Source: Selenomonas sp. FOBRC6
Lineage (GTDB): Bacteria; Bacillota; Negativicutes; Selenomonadales; Selenomonadaceae
NCBI RefSeq assembly: GCF_000286455.1
Contig: NZ_ALKG01000101.1
Coordinates: forward strand, 1 to 64,000
Direction: 5' to 3'
DNA: 64,000 nt
Below the pieces are notes generated by a model, which did not search any database, had not been told where the DNA came from, and saw nothing but the letters and a program-made list of their open reading frames with translations. The translations under genes were made by a program, and so were the position numbers. This document shows positions 8,631 through 16,817 of this stretch, one piece after another (the first letter of the stretch is position 1; each line of letters starts with the position of its first letter).

Positions 8631-8867
8631 TCACACAAGTTTATAATACTTCAGCTGCCGATAGAGCGAGTAAATCGCGGCGGGGAAGCCGAGGACGATG
8701 CCGACGATGGTACAGGTACGCCCTGTGCCGAGGAAGTCGTCGGCACATTTGCCGAGAAAGATAAATACGCCAAGAAAGACGACAAAGTAGATGCCGACGC
8801 CCGAGAGAAGTCCGAATGCACGCAGAGCTTCCACCTTGGCAGACGGCGGTGTGTTTTTCTGCTCCAT
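8631..8867 (-). CDS. atpZ: AtpZ/AtpI-family F0F1-ATPase accessory protein
   Basis: A 78-residue membrane protein with two hydrophobic segments (about 15-37 and 48-66) separated by a short loop. The segments GVGIYFVVFLGVFIFLG and GIVLGFPAAIYSLYRQLK match the small AtpZ (putative Mg2+ channel or assembly) family. The start at 8867 is chosen for its GGGAGGGAG site; an upstream in-frame ATG lies before that site. AtpZ normally precedes atpI-atpB of the ATP synthase operon, but here the next gene downstream is an unrelated hypothetical, so the operon is separated or elsewhere. Confidence 0.75.
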   Translation of the reverse strand: MEQKNTPPSAKVEALRAFGLLSGVGIYFVVFLGVFIFLGKCADDFLGTGRTCTIVGIVLGFPAAIYSLYRQLKYYKLV

Positions 8868-8900
8868 CGGTTCTCCCTCCCTGCGCACGCGAAAGAATCC

Positions 8901-10055
8901 CTATGCCCCGAACGGTTCCGGCGGTGTCTGTGCGTGTCCCGCATGATAGAGAATCGCCTCGATGATGCGGCGACTAGCCTTACCGTCGCCGTAGGGATTG
9001 ACCGCCTCCGCCATATGCGTATAGGCGGTTGGCTCGGTCAGGAGCCGCATGGTCTCGTCATAGACACGCTGCTCATCCGTGCCAATGAGGCGCACGGTTC
9101 CCGCCGTGACTGCCTCGGGACGCTCTGTGGTATCGCGCAGCACGAGTACGGGCTTGCCAAGCGAAGGTGCCTCCTCCTGAATGCCGCCCGAGTCCGTGAG
9201 CACGATGTCAACACGCGCCATAAGATTTGCAAACGGCTCATAGTCGAGCGGATCGATGAGGTGCACGCGCGGAATTCCGCCGAGCTCCTCGCGCACGATC
9301 TCGCGCACCTTTGGGTTGCGGTGGACGGGGAAGATGACCTCCACATCGTCCATCTGCTCGATGATGCTGCGAATCGCACGGTAGACGTGACGCATCGGCT
9401 CGCCGAGGTTCTCCCGCCGATGAGTCGTGACGAGGAGGACGCGGTGATTTGCAAAGTCCACACCCGCCAGCTCTGCGGGAAGCACATAGTCGGGGCGTAC
9501 GGTGTGATGCAGTGCGTCGATGACCGTATTGCCCGTGACGAAGATGCGCCGCTCGGGTACGCCCTCGGCGAGGAGGTTCGCGTGTGCGGTCGGCGTCGGT
9601 GCGAAATGCAGGGTTGCGATCCCACCCGTCAGGCGGCGGTTCATCTCTTCGGGGAACGGCGAATAGATGTCATGCGTCCTGAGCCCCGCCTCGACGTGAC
9701 CGACGGGGATCTGATGGTAGTATGCGGCAAGCGCGCCCGCAAATGTCGTCGTCGTGTCACCGTGGACAAGCACGAGATCGGGACGCTCCTGCTGAAACAC
9801 CTCATTGATTCCCATCATCGCACGCGTGGTGATGTCAAAGAGGGTCTGCCCTGCCGCCATGATGTTGAGGTCATAGTCGGGGACGATGTGGAAGAGGTGC
9901 AGCACCTGATCGAGCATCTCGCGATGCTGCGCCGTGACGAGCGTCCGCGTCTCGATCTCGTCCGTGTGCTGCATGAGCGCCCTGACGACAGGTGCCATCT
10001 TGATTGCCTCGGGACGCGTGCCAAAGATCGACATGACTTTGATTTTGCCGGTCAT
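8901..10055 (-). CDS. wecB: UDP-N-acetylglucosamine 2-epimerase, non-hydrolysing
   Basis: A 384-residue cytoplasmic enzyme interconverting UDP-GlcNAc and UDP-ManNAc for surface polysaccharide synthesis. Hallmarks: SIFGTRPEAIKMAPVVRAL at the N-terminus, HVEAGLRTHDIYSPFPEE near 100-117, and the UDP-binding TDSGGIQEEAPSLGKPVL with RDTTERPEA near 275-305. Length is as usual for the family. The ATG at 10055 follows AGGAG; a longer frame begins upstream without a site. It lies just downstream of wecA, so the two probably act in one polymer pathway. Confidence 0.95.
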   Translation of the reverse strand: MTGKIKVMSIFGTRPEAIKMAPVVRALMQHTDEIETRTLVTAQHREMLDQVLHLFHIVPDYDLNIMAAGQTLFDITTRAMMGINEVFQQERPDLVLVHGDTTTTFAGALAAYYHQIPVGHVEAGLRTHDIYSPFPEEMNRRLTGGIATLHFAPTPTAHANLLAEGVPERRIFVTGNTVIDALHHTVRPDYVLPAELAGVDFANHRVLLVTTHRRENLGEPMRHVYRAIRSIIEQMDDVEVIFPVHRNPKVREIVREELGGIPRVHLIDPLDYEPFANLMARVDIVLTDSGGIQEEAPSLGKPVLVLRDTTERPEAVTAGTVRLIGTDEQRVYDETMRLLTEPTAYTHMAEAVNPYGDGKASRRIIEAILYHAGHAQTPPEPFGA

Positions 10056-10175
10056 TCTGCCTTTGCTCCTCTCTGGATATGGAATCCCCAAATTTATATT
10101 TCTAGCTCAAATATTTTGAATCCTGCGGTTGAAGCCCCTTGCGGGGATGTGCTTCGGAAAGGCTTATTTTCAGTT

Positions 10176-11222
10176 CTATTTCTGCGGCACATCCATGCGG
10201 AAAATGCCCAGCTTGCGCGCGCCGATGAAAACCGCCGCCGCGACAATCAGGATGATGAGTGCTGCCGCCTGCGGGCTGACTGCCGTGAGGGCAAGCGCAC
10301 ACAGCCCAAAGAGGCCACTCACAACGTACATGAGCAGCACCGCCTGTTTCTGTGTGAAGCCGTGCGCGAGGAGGCGATGATGGAGATGCCCCTTGTCCGG
10401 CTTGAAGATCGGGCGATGATTGCGCGCGCGCCGCACGATGGCAAACGTCGTGTCGAGGATCGGCAGCCCGAGCGCGAGAATCGGCACGATGAGCGCAATG
10501 GTCGCAGCGCTCTTGACTGCGCCGACGACGGAGATGCCCGCGAGCATGAAGCCGAGGAACATGCTCCCCGTATCGCCCATGAAGATGCGCGCGGGGTTGA
10601 AGTTGTAATAGAGGAAGCCAACCGCCGCGCCCGCGAGCGCCGCCGTCAGCATCGCGACGAAGGGGATGCCCTCCTCCATTGCGACGAGAAAAATTGTAAT
10701 CGCGGCAATCGAGGAGACCCCCGCCGCAAGACCATCCAGCCCGTCGATCAGATTCACGGTATTCGTCAGACCAACAACCCAGAAAATTGTCGCGGGAATT
10801 GCGAACCATTCCAGATAGATGAAGTCGCCAAGCGGGTCGGTGATGAAGTCGATGCGCACATCAAACGCGATGACAAGCACAGCGGCGGCGACGATCTGCC
10901 CGAGCAGCTTCACCTTCGCGGGCAGATCGCAGTAGTCGTCGATGATGCCGATTGCGACGACGATCGTGCCGCCGACCACGAGTCCAATGAGGCTCATCAT
11001 GAACTCTGACGTAAGGTCGACAAAGAGGAGCTGTACGAGGATCGACACCATGAATGCGGCGTAGATCCCGATGCCGCCAATGCGCGGAATCGGGCGCGCG
11101 TGCACCTTACGCGCGTCAGGCTTGTCGAGCGCCCCCGTGCGCCGCGCAAAGGCAATGACACCGGGCGTGATTATGAGCGCCATGCCAAGCGCAATCATAA
11201 ATGCTAAGACATTATCGGGCAT
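10176..11222 (-). CDS. wecA: Undecaprenyl-phosphate GlcNAc-1-phosphate transferase
   Basis: A 348-residue, about 10-segment membrane protein of the MraY/WecA/TagO family, which loads a HexNAc-1-phosphate on undecaprenyl phosphate. Seen: an early DKPDARKVH-type loop (residues about 34-42), GIIDDYCDLPAKVK near 90-103 with the metal-binding DD, VNLIDGLDGLAAG near 152-164, and the cytosolic FKPDKGHLHHRLL histidine motif near 273-286. These separate WecA/TagO from MraY. It precedes wecB in the same minus-strand run, consistent with wall polymer or O-antigen initiation. A short CCCC/GGGG hairpin (10137-10148) lies between them. Confidence 0.92.
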   Translation of the reverse strand: MPDNVLAFMIALGMALIITPGVIAFARRTGALDKPDARKVHARPIPRIGGIGIYAAFMVSILVQLLFVDLTSEFMMSLIGLVVGGTIVVAIGIIDDYCDLPAKVKLLGQIVAAAVLVIAFDVRIDFITDPLGDFIYLEWFAIPATIFWVVGLTNTVNLIDGLDGLAAGVSSIAAITIFLVAMEEGIPFVAMLTAALAGAAVGFLYYNFNPARIFMGDTGSMFLGFMLAGISVVGAVKSAATIALIVPILALGLPILDTTFAIVRRARNHRPIFKPDKGHLHHRLLAHGFTQKQAVLLMYVVSGLFGLCALALTAVSPQAAALIILIVAAAVFIGARKLGIFRMDVPQK

Positions 11223-11300
11223 GAATTATTGCTCTCCTTCATCAAGGTGATCTGCAAGCATACTTCTAGTAATCTTACCGCAGGACAGGTGCTCTGTCAA

Positions 11301-11699
11301 TCAAACAATTTGCTCATTCAAAAATCGCCGCGCGAGGATCACTGCGACGAAATCATCCACAGGCGCGGGCGGTACAAGCATGCCGCGCGGCACGAGCCGC
11401 CGCCATCCGCGCGGTGGATGTACCTCCCAGTACAACGCCTTCGCCGCGTCCGTCGTGCGGTACTCATCGACGAGCGTCACCGTGCGCCCCAGCGCCTCAA
11501 TGCGCGCCTGCGCCTCTGTACTTGTCGTGCCGTTGCCCATGATGATGATCGGATCATGCGCCGTCGCGAGCGTGTCGACTGCATCGGCAAGTGCTGCCGT
11601 CGCCACAATCTCCTGCGTCAGAATACTACCGCCGGCCGCAAGCACGGCGATGCCGCATTTCTCGCGCCCGGGGTCAATCGCAAGGACGGGGCGGCTCAT
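11301..11699 (-). CDS. YqgF/RuvX-like RNase H-fold protein
   Basis: A 132-residue protein beginning MSRPVLAIDPGREKCGIAVL, the first strand and catalytic Asp (D9) of the RNase H-like YqgF/RuvC fold, with a second acidic region LVDEYRTTDAA near 77-87 and a C-terminal PVDDFVAVILA carrying another Asp pair. YqgF proteins act in 16S rRNA 5' maturation, but this one is diverged and could be another member of the clan. Its start overlaps the stop of the DUF3084 gene by four bases. Confidence 0.75.
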   Translation of the reverse strand: MSRPVLAIDPGREKCGIAVLAAGGSILTQEIVATAALADAVDTLATAHDPIIIMGNGTTSTEAQARIEALGRTVTLVDEYRTTDAAKALYWEVHPPRGWRRLVPRGMLVPPAPVDDFVAVILARRFLNEQIV

Positions 11700-12871
11700 G
11701 CGCCGCCCCCGTTTTCACTTTCAATCTTGAATTTCAGCCGCAGAGGCCCCATTGCGTCCGTATCGCCATCCGCATAGGCGGAGATGATGACCGCGCCCGT
11801 ACGCCCTGCGAGATCCTGCACAAGAGTGTAGAACTCCGCGCCTTCGATCACGCCAACCGTTCCGCGAATCGGATCGGGCAGGATGCCCTTTACCGATGCC
11901 GCAGCATTGACCTCGCGCAGGAACGCCATGACCGACTGCTCCGCAGCCGCCCCCATGCCCTCGGGCGCATAGACACGGGCAATGATGAGCTCGCCGTCGT
12001 GATAGATGACACGGTTCGGGTACAGCTCGATGGACGCGCGGATCTCATCCCCGCGCACGAGATTCCCCGCCGCAACGATGCGCACGATCATATCGACGGA
12101 ACTCGTCTCGATTGCTTTCACAGCGGCGTCGTACTCCGGCCCATAGATCCAGATATCCTGATCCGTATGGTTCTCCCCGAGGCGCGCGGAGATGTTGCGT
12201 GTGCCGAGCTGCGCAATCCCCGCTAGTCCGCGCTCAACCTCATCGTGGCTGAGTCCTGCGGGAATGATACCGCTCGCGATGATCTCGCCCGCCTGATAGG
12301 TGATGTTCCCCTCGCGTAGGTTGAGGATGTTCTCGCGCAGCTCATTTGCACGCACGCCAAGTGCCTGAATGTCGGCGAGCAGCGTTTCATTCTCCCCCGA
12401 GAGCCGCCCATTGATGGAAATGAGCCCCTCCTTCTCCATCATGAGCGCGCGGTTGCCCGCTGACAGGCGGTCCGACTCCGCGCGCAGATCCGACTGCTCG
12501 CCCTCAAGCCGCACGATCTCCTCCTCGGACTTTTTGAGATCGCTGCTTGCCTTTGCCTGCGCCTCCTGCGCCTGCTGCAGCTCCCCAGATGTGAAGTCAA
12601 GCGCCGCGCGTGTATCGGCAATCATCGCATTCAGCCGATCCATGCCGAAGAGCGCCGTGCGCACATTCTCAGACGCCGCCGCGAGAATACCGAACGTCAC
12701 CGTTGTGATACAGATCCCCGTAAAGATCGTCACAATCACTGCCGTATGGCGTGGGCGCAGCCCAAAAATAGACAGCTTCTTCTTTCCGATGCGCGTCCCG
12801 AGGCGATCACCGATGAAGGCGATGACGCCGCCGACAACCGCGAGAACGAGGATGAGCGTGATACCGTACAT
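11696..12871 (-). CDS. DUF3084 domain-containing membrane/coiled-coil protein
   Basis: A 391-residue protein with two N-terminal membrane segments (about 5-25 and 43-65, with a GKKKLSIFGLRPRH loop between), then a long coiled coil (about 75-180, Gln/Glu/Ala rich), then a C-terminal globular region. This is the DUF3084 layout seen in cyanobacteria and Negativicutes; function is not established, and position next to an Lpt permease hints at envelope work. The ATG at 12871 is preceded by AAGGGG at proper distance; an upstream in-frame GTG abuts that site. Confidence 0.8.
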   Translation of the reverse strand: MYGITLILVLAVVGGVIAFIGDRLGTRIGKKKLSIFGLRPRHTAVIVTIFTGICITTVTFGILAAASENVRTALFGMDRLNAMIADTRAALDFTSGELQQAQEAQAKASSDLKKSEEEIVRLEGEQSDLRAESDRLSAGNRALMMEKEGLISINGRLSGENETLLADIQALGVRANELRENILNLREGNITYQAGEIIASGIIPAGLSHDEVERGLAGIAQLGTRNISARLGENHTDQDIWIYGPEYDAAVKAIETSSVDMIVRIVAAGNLVRGDEIRASIELYPNRVIYHDGELIIARVYAPEGMGAAAEQSVMAFLREVNAAASVKGILPDPIRGTVGVIEGAEFYTLVQDLAGRTGAVIISAYADGDTDAMGPLRLKFKIESENGGGA

Positions 12872-12903
12872 GAGCGTCACCCCTTTCTATCGTGTTCCAA
12901 ATT

Positions 12904-14004
12904 TTACTGTGAGGCACGCTTCAGCAGAACCGCCCCCGCGATCACGCCTACGATATTCGGCAACCAGACGGCAAGCATCGCCGGCAGCACCTCGCCACGT
13001 GCAAATGCATTGCCCATCGTCATGAGTGCATAGTAGATAAAGATGATGATGACGCTCATCGCAAAGCCCGCCGACGAGGAGTTGCGCGTCGGCTGGAGGC
13101 CGAGCGGCACACCGATCAGCGTGAAGATGAGGCTCGCCATCGGGATCGAGACGCGCTGATAGAGCTCCGTCTCGAGCTTCGAGGTGTTGACATACTGCGT
13201 CTGCATGAGTGCAATCTGCTCACGCAGCTCACGCATCGTCATCTCCTCTGGTTTTTTCTGTTCGCTTATGATTTGACGCGGATCTTTCTGAATGGGCAGC
13301 ACCTGTGTCTCAAAGCGCATGCGGCGCTCGAGATGTTCGTCCGCGATCTCATAGACATCGCCCTTGTGCATGATCCACTCGGAGCCTGTCCACTCCGCGT
13401 ACTCCGCATTCTCGACGTACGTAACCTTGCCGTCCGCGCCGAACACCTGCAGACTCACGCCCGTGAGACGCTGCTGCTCCGCATCGTAGGAACGCGCATA
13501 CACGAGCCGCTGGATCGCGCCGTCCTCAATCTCTTTGATGATGAGATGCTCCTGCGACTTCATGCCCGAGTTACCTTCGATCTCATAGTAAATGACGTTG
13601 CGGTACGCCGTATTCGCACGCGGCACGATGTGCTCGTTGAAGAGGATCGCGCCGACGCTCACGAGAAAACCGAGCAGGATCGCGGGCGCGGCAATACGCC
13701 CAAAACCAATGCCGCAAGACTTCATCGCCGTGATCTCGCTCGCAGACGAGAGACGCCCGAACGTCAGGAGGCTCGCAAGCAGCATCGACATGGGGAACGT
13801 CCACATGACGACCCCGGGCAGGCTGAACACGAAAATCTTGATGATCGACGGCAGTGATGCGCCGTAGTCCGTAATGTACTGCGCAATGCGAAAGAGCGTG
13901 CCCGAGCCGATGAAGACCGCCGAGAACGCACAGATTGCAAAGAGGAAGGACTGAAAGACCTCCCGAAAGATGTATTTGTCGAGGATTCGGATGTTCAGGC
14001 GCAT
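12904..14004 (-). CDS. LptF/LptG (YjgP/YjgQ) family permease
   Basis: A 366-residue inner-membrane protein with three N-terminal membrane segments in the first 120 residues, a periplasmic jellyroll-like domain (about 130-270) and three C-terminal segments (about 275-365). The start RILDKYIFREVFQSFLFAI and the segment MWTFPMSMLLASLLTFGRLSSASEI are typical of LptF/G, which with LptB extracts lipopolysaccharide from the inner membrane. Only one such gene is present here, as in many Negativicutes where the partner is elsewhere or absent. It supports an outer membrane with LPS. Confidence 0.9.
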   Translation of the reverse strand: MRLNIRILDKYIFREVFQSFLFAICAFSAVFIGSGTLFRIAQYITDYGASLPSIIKIFVFSLPGVVMWTFPMSMLLASLLTFGRLSSASEITAMKSCGIGFGRIAAPAILLGFLVSVGAILFNEHIVPRANTAYRNVIYYEIEGNSGMKSQEHLIIKEIEDGAIQRLVYARSYDAEQQRLTGVSLQVFGADGKVTYVENAEYAEWTGSEWIMHKGDVYEIADEHLERRMRFETQVLPIQKDPRQIISEQKKPEEMTMRELREQIALMQTQYVNTSKLETELYQRVSIPMASLIFTLIGVPLGLQPTRNSSSAGFAMSVIIIFIYYALMTMGNAFARGEVLPAMLAVWLPNIVGVIAGAVLLKRASQ

Positions 14005-14083
14005 AGAGCCCTCCTCTGATCGTTTCTGTCATGAGTGGTATCGCTCTATTTTATCATTTTCACCTCTCCTTGACAAGGATAAC

Positions 14084-14109
14084 AAAAGGAGCCCCGCGCG
14101 GGGGCTCCC
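14084..14109 (-). terminator. Terminator of the propionate operon
   Basis: On the minus strand GGAGCCCCCGCGCGGGGCTCC (14088-14108) folds to a GC stem and is followed by TTTTGTT. It lies 27 bases past the biotin-carrier stop codon. Confidence 0.85.
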
Positions 14110-14135
14110 GATCGAGCGATAATGCTATACAGCGA

Positions 14136-14537
14136 TTAGCCGAGGATGACCATGGACTCGCGCACCTTGACCGACTGGCCTGCGGAGACGTTGACCGCCT
14201 TGACCGTGCCATCAGCAGGCGCAGCGATCTCGTTCTGCATCTTCATCGCCTCGAGGATGAGGAGCGTGTCGCCAGCCTTGACAGCCTGACCGACCGAGAC
14301 CTTGACCTCGATGATCTTGCCGGGCATCGGAGCGTCCACGGACTGCTCGCCAGCTCCAGCCGTAGCAGCGGGAGCTGCCGGTGCTGCGGGAGCAGCCGGA
14401 GCCGGTGCAGCAGCAGGTGCGGGAGCGGGAGCAGCAGCGCGCGGTGCAGCAGCAGGAGCAGCAGCGCCGCCTGCGCGTACCTCCTCGACCTCAACCTCGT
14501 AAGCAGTGCCGTTGACAGTGATGTTGAACTTCTTCAT
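14136..14537 (-). CDS. mmdC: Methylmalonyl-CoA decarboxylase biotin carrier (gamma) subunit
   Basis: A 133-residue biotin carrier. Residues 1-22 form a conserved N-terminal strand-rich piece, 23-62 an Ala/Pro linker typical of swinging-arm proteins, and 63-133 the biotinyl domain with EAMKMQNE, biotin on K99. It shuttles CO2 from the MmdA carboxyltransferase to a membrane decarboxylase that pumps sodium ions. It is last in the propionate operon; the membrane beta subunit is not adjacent. Confidence 0.92.
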   Translation of the reverse strand: MKKFNITVNGTAYEVEVEEVRAGGAAAPAAAPRAAAPAPAPAAAPAPAAPAAPAAPAATAGAGEQSVDAPMPGKIIEVKVSVGQAVKAGDTLLILEAMKMQNEIAAPADGTVKAVNVSAGQSVKVRESMVILG

Positions 14538-14578
14538 GTGTTATTCCTCCAACATTTATATTCCCTAATGACAGGATT

Positions 14579-14592
14579 CCTGCAAGTGCAGG
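14579..14592 (-). other. Intercistronic hairpin, mmdE-mmdC gap
   Basis: CCTGCA/TGCAGG with a two-base centre lies between the small subunit and biotin-carrier genes. Short, but fits the pattern of hairpins in the operon's gaps. Confidence 0.45.
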
Positions 14593-14598
14593 TATTCC

Positions 14599-14736
14599 TC
14601 AAAGGTTGCTGCGGTTGGCAAGCGTCCAGACCTCTGCGGGCTTGATGCGCACAGCGACGACCTTGCTCCCCATTGCCGACTGAACGGCAGCGGTGATGGC
14701 GGCGACGATCTCCGGCGCCACGGTATTTGTAGCCAT
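14599..14736 (-). CDS. mmdE: Methylmalonyl-CoA decarboxylase epsilon-like small subunit, 45 residues
   Basis: A tiny open frame with an excellent AGGAGG site, beginning MATNTVAPEIVAAITAAVQS and ending TLANRSNL. It lies 15 bases after mmdA and 61 before mmdC. Veillonella has a 55-residue epsilon subunit in the corresponding place, related to the C-terminal part of the delta subunit of other sodium-pumping decarboxylases, and thought to stabilise the complex. The identity rests on position, size and the IVAAI-x-AAV helix plus a basic C-terminal tail; the name is an inference. Confidence 0.7.
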   Translation of the reverse strand: MATNTVAPEIVAAITAAVQSAMGSKVVAVRIKPAEVWTLANRSNL

Positions 14737-14751
14737 ATTCTGCCTCCTGCT

Positions 14752-16284
14752 TTAGAGAGGAATGTTCCCGTGCTTCTTCGCGGGATTGTCCTCACGCTTG
14801 CTCGAGAGTGCGTTGAGTGCCGTGATGATGTACGGGCGCGTCTCGCTCGGCGTGATGACCATATCGATGTAGCCGCGCTCTGCCGCCTTGTATGGGGTCG
14901 CGAACTCCTCGATGTACTCCGCCGTGCGCGCATCCTTGTCCGGATCCTTGCGGAAGATGATGTTTGCGGCGCCCGCAGGTCCCATAACAGCGATCTCAGA
15001 CGTCGGCCATGCCATGACCTGATCTGCACCGAGCTCGCGGTTGCACATTGCGATGTAGGAGCCGCCGTATGCCTTACGCGTGATGACCGTGACCTTCGGC
15101 ACCGTCGCCTCGCTGTATGCATAGAGCATCTTCGCGCCGTGGCGGATGATGCCGCTGTACTCCTGATCGACACCCGGCAGGAAGCCCGGCACGTCGACGA
15201 GGTTGACGAGCGGAATGTTGAACGCATCGCAGAAGCGAATGAAGCGCGCCGACTTGTTGGACGCGTCAACATCGAGGCAGCCTGCCATAACGTTCGGCTC
15301 GTTCGCAATGATGCCGACCGTGCGGCCGTCAAAGCGTGCGAAGCAGCAGATGATATTCGTCGCGAAATGCTGGTGCACCTCGTAGAACTCGCCGTTGTCG
15401 ACGAGGCCGCGGATGACATCCTTCATATCGTACGGCGCATTCGGATTGTCGGGGATGAGCGTGTTGAGGCTCTCGTCCTGACGGTTCGGGTCATCGCCCG
15501 TCTCCACGCGCGGCGTCTCCTCCATGTTGTTGCTCGGGAGGAAGGAGAGCAGATAGCGGATCTGGTCGATGCAGTCCTCATCGTTCTCTGCCGCGAAATG
15601 TGCGACACCGGAGCGGCTGTTGTGCGTCATCGCACCGCCGAGTTCCTCCGCCGTGACCTCCTCCGCCGTAACGGACTTGATGACGGCAGGGCCCGTGATG
15701 AACATCTGGCTCGTGTTCTTCACCATGAAGATGAAGTCCGTGAGCGCAGGGCTGTAGACCGCACCGCCCGCGCAGGGTCCCATGATGACGGAGATCTGCG
15801 GGATGACACCCGAGGACTTCGTGTTGCGGTAGAAGATGCCGCCGTAGCCCGAGAGTGCGTCAACCGCCTCCTGGATGCGCGCGCCGCCCGAATCGTTGAT
15901 GCCGATGCAGGGTGCGCCCATCTTCATCGCGAGATCCATGACCTTCCAGATCTTGTGTGCGTGCTTCTCGCCGAGCGAGCCACCCTCGACCGTGAAGTCC
16001 TGTGCGAATGCGTAGACGAGACGGCCGTTCACCGTGCCGTAGCCCGTCACAACGCCCTCTCCCGGCAGTTCCTTCTTGTCCTGACCGAAGTTCGTGCAGC
16101 GATGGCGAACGAACATATCCAGCTCGACGAAGCTGTCCTCATCGAAGAGCAGGTTCAGGCGCTCACGCGCGGTGAGCTTGCCCTTGCTGTGCTGCTTCTC
16201 GATGCTCTTTGCACCGCCGCCCTGCATGAGATGCTCTTTCTTCTCCAGCATGAGCTCAATTTTTTCCTGGACTGTGGACATCAT
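14752..16284 (-). CDS. mmdA: Methylmalonyl-CoA decarboxylase carboxyltransferase (alpha) subunit
   Basis: A 510-residue acyl-CoA carboxyltransferase with tandem crotonase-like halves. Motifs: KGKLTARERLNLLFDEDSF near 50-68, GGSLGEKHAHK, NDSGGARIQEAVDALSGYGGIF near 130-150 for acyl-CoA binding, and PGFLPGVDQEYSGIIRHGAK in the second half. It transfers the carboxyl of (S)-methylmalonyl-CoA to biotin on MmdC, giving propionyl-CoA. The same fold serves propionyl-CoA carboxylase beta subunits; the epimerase, mutase and MmdE/MmdC neighbours favour the decarboxylase direction. Confidence 0.92.
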   Translation of the reverse strand: MMSTVQEKIELMLEKKEHLMQGGGAKSIEKQHSKGKLTARERLNLLFDEDSFVELDMFVRHRCTNFGQDKKELPGEGVVTGYGTVNGRLVYAFAQDFTVEGGSLGEKHAHKIWKVMDLAMKMGAPCIGINDSGGARIQEAVDALSGYGGIFYRNTKSSGVIPQISVIMGPCAGGAVYSPALTDFIFMVKNTSQMFITGPAVIKSVTAEEVTAEELGGAMTHNSRSGVAHFAAENDEDCIDQIRYLLSFLPSNNMEETPRVETGDDPNRQDESLNTLIPDNPNAPYDMKDVIRGLVDNGEFYEVHQHFATNIICCFARFDGRTVGIIANEPNVMAGCLDVDASNKSARFIRFCDAFNIPLVNLVDVPGFLPGVDQEYSGIIRHGAKMLYAYSEATVPKVTVITRKAYGGSYIAMCNRELGADQVMAWPTSEIAVMGPAGAANIIFRKDPDKDARTAEYIEEFATPYKAAERGYIDMVITPSETRPYIITALNALSSKREDNPAKKHGNIPL

Positions 16285-16306
16285 ATCCCTCCTGTATATT
16301 TACCCT

Positions 16307-16331
16307 CAGGGCGCCGGAATGAAGCGCCCTG
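16307..16331 (-). other. Intercistronic hairpin, mce-mmdA gap
   Basis: CAGGGCGC pairs with GCGCCCTG around a 9-base loop. On the coding strand no T-run follows, so it is not a normal terminator; it sits 23 bases before mmdA and could affect mRNA processing or stability. Confidence 0.75.
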
Positions 16332-16356
16332 TGGTTTTGTTGAAAGAAGAGGACTC

Positions 16357-16773
16357 TTAGCGATCCTCGTGCTCACAGATCTCGAGGAGAACGCCCTTCG
16401 TCGATTTCGGATGGAGGAATGCAATCTTCGCACCGCCCGCACCGATGCGCGGCTTCTCGTCGATCATCTTGACGCCCTTCGCCATGAGGTCGGCGATTGC
16501 GTTCTCGATGTTGTCAACGCGCAGAGCGATGTGCTGGATGCCCTCGCCCTTCTTCTCAATGTATTTCGTGATCGGGCTGTCGTCCGCCGTGCCGATGAGC
16601 AGCTCGATTTCGCTGCCATTCGGCGTCGGATGGAACGTCGTCGTGACCTTCTGCTCCGCGACGGTCTCCTGATTCGTGCAGGGGATTCCGATGATATCCG
16701 ACCAGAAATTCTTCCCCTCTTCGAGATCTTTCACGGCAACGCCGATGTGATCCACTGCCAGAACCTTGAACAT
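16357..16773 (-). CDS. mce: Methylmalonyl-CoA epimerase
   Basis: A 138-residue vicinal-oxygen-chelate protein converting (R)- to (S)-methylmalonyl-CoA. The two beta-alpha-beta-beta-beta halves carry metal ligands: VDHIGVAV (H9) and, in the second half, IQHIALRVDN, with the final acidic ligand in LLEICEH. Length is standard for the family. It lies between meaB and mmdA, bridging mutase output and decarboxylase input. Confidence 0.95.
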   Translation of the reverse strand: MFKVLAVDHIGVAVKDLEEGKNFWSDIIGIPCTNQETVAEQKVTTTFHPTPNGSEIELLIGTADDSPITKYIEKKGEGIQHIALRVDNIENAIADLMAKGVKMIDEKPRIGAGGAKIAFLHPKSTKGVLLEICEHEDR

Positions 16774-16789
16774 AGGTACTTCCTCCTTG

Positions 16790-16814
16790 GGGAATCGCCG
16801 CGCGGCAGATTCCC
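16790..16814 (-). other. Intercistronic hairpin, meaB-mce gap
   Basis: GGGAATC (16790-16796) pairs with GATTCCC (16808-16814), with CC/GG pairs possible inside. It fills most of the 44-base gap and is not followed by a T-run on the coding strand. Confidence 0.7.
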
Positions 16815-16817
16815 ACG

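Noticed and set aside
8091-11009. Plus-strand open frame of 972 codons opposite the atpZ-wecB-wecA genes
   Set aside because: It is a high-GC antisense shadow: rich in Arg/His/Asp, no recognisable domain, no ribosome site, and it covers several well-identified genes on the other strand. Similar frames at 25131-28070, 14770-16860, 55385-57472 and 1809-4028 were rejected for the same reason.
14358-14470. Tandem repeat or recombination site in the Ala/Pro-rich codons of mmdC
   Set aside because: The repetition follows from an Ala/Pro swinging-arm linker found in all biotin carriers of this type. The Ala/Pro tail of the second TatA at 34320-34500 was treated the same way.
16307-16331. Terminator between mce and mmdA
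   Set aside because: The hairpin is good, but on the coding strand it is followed by AGGGTAAATA rather than a T-run, and mmdA follows without a visible promoter.
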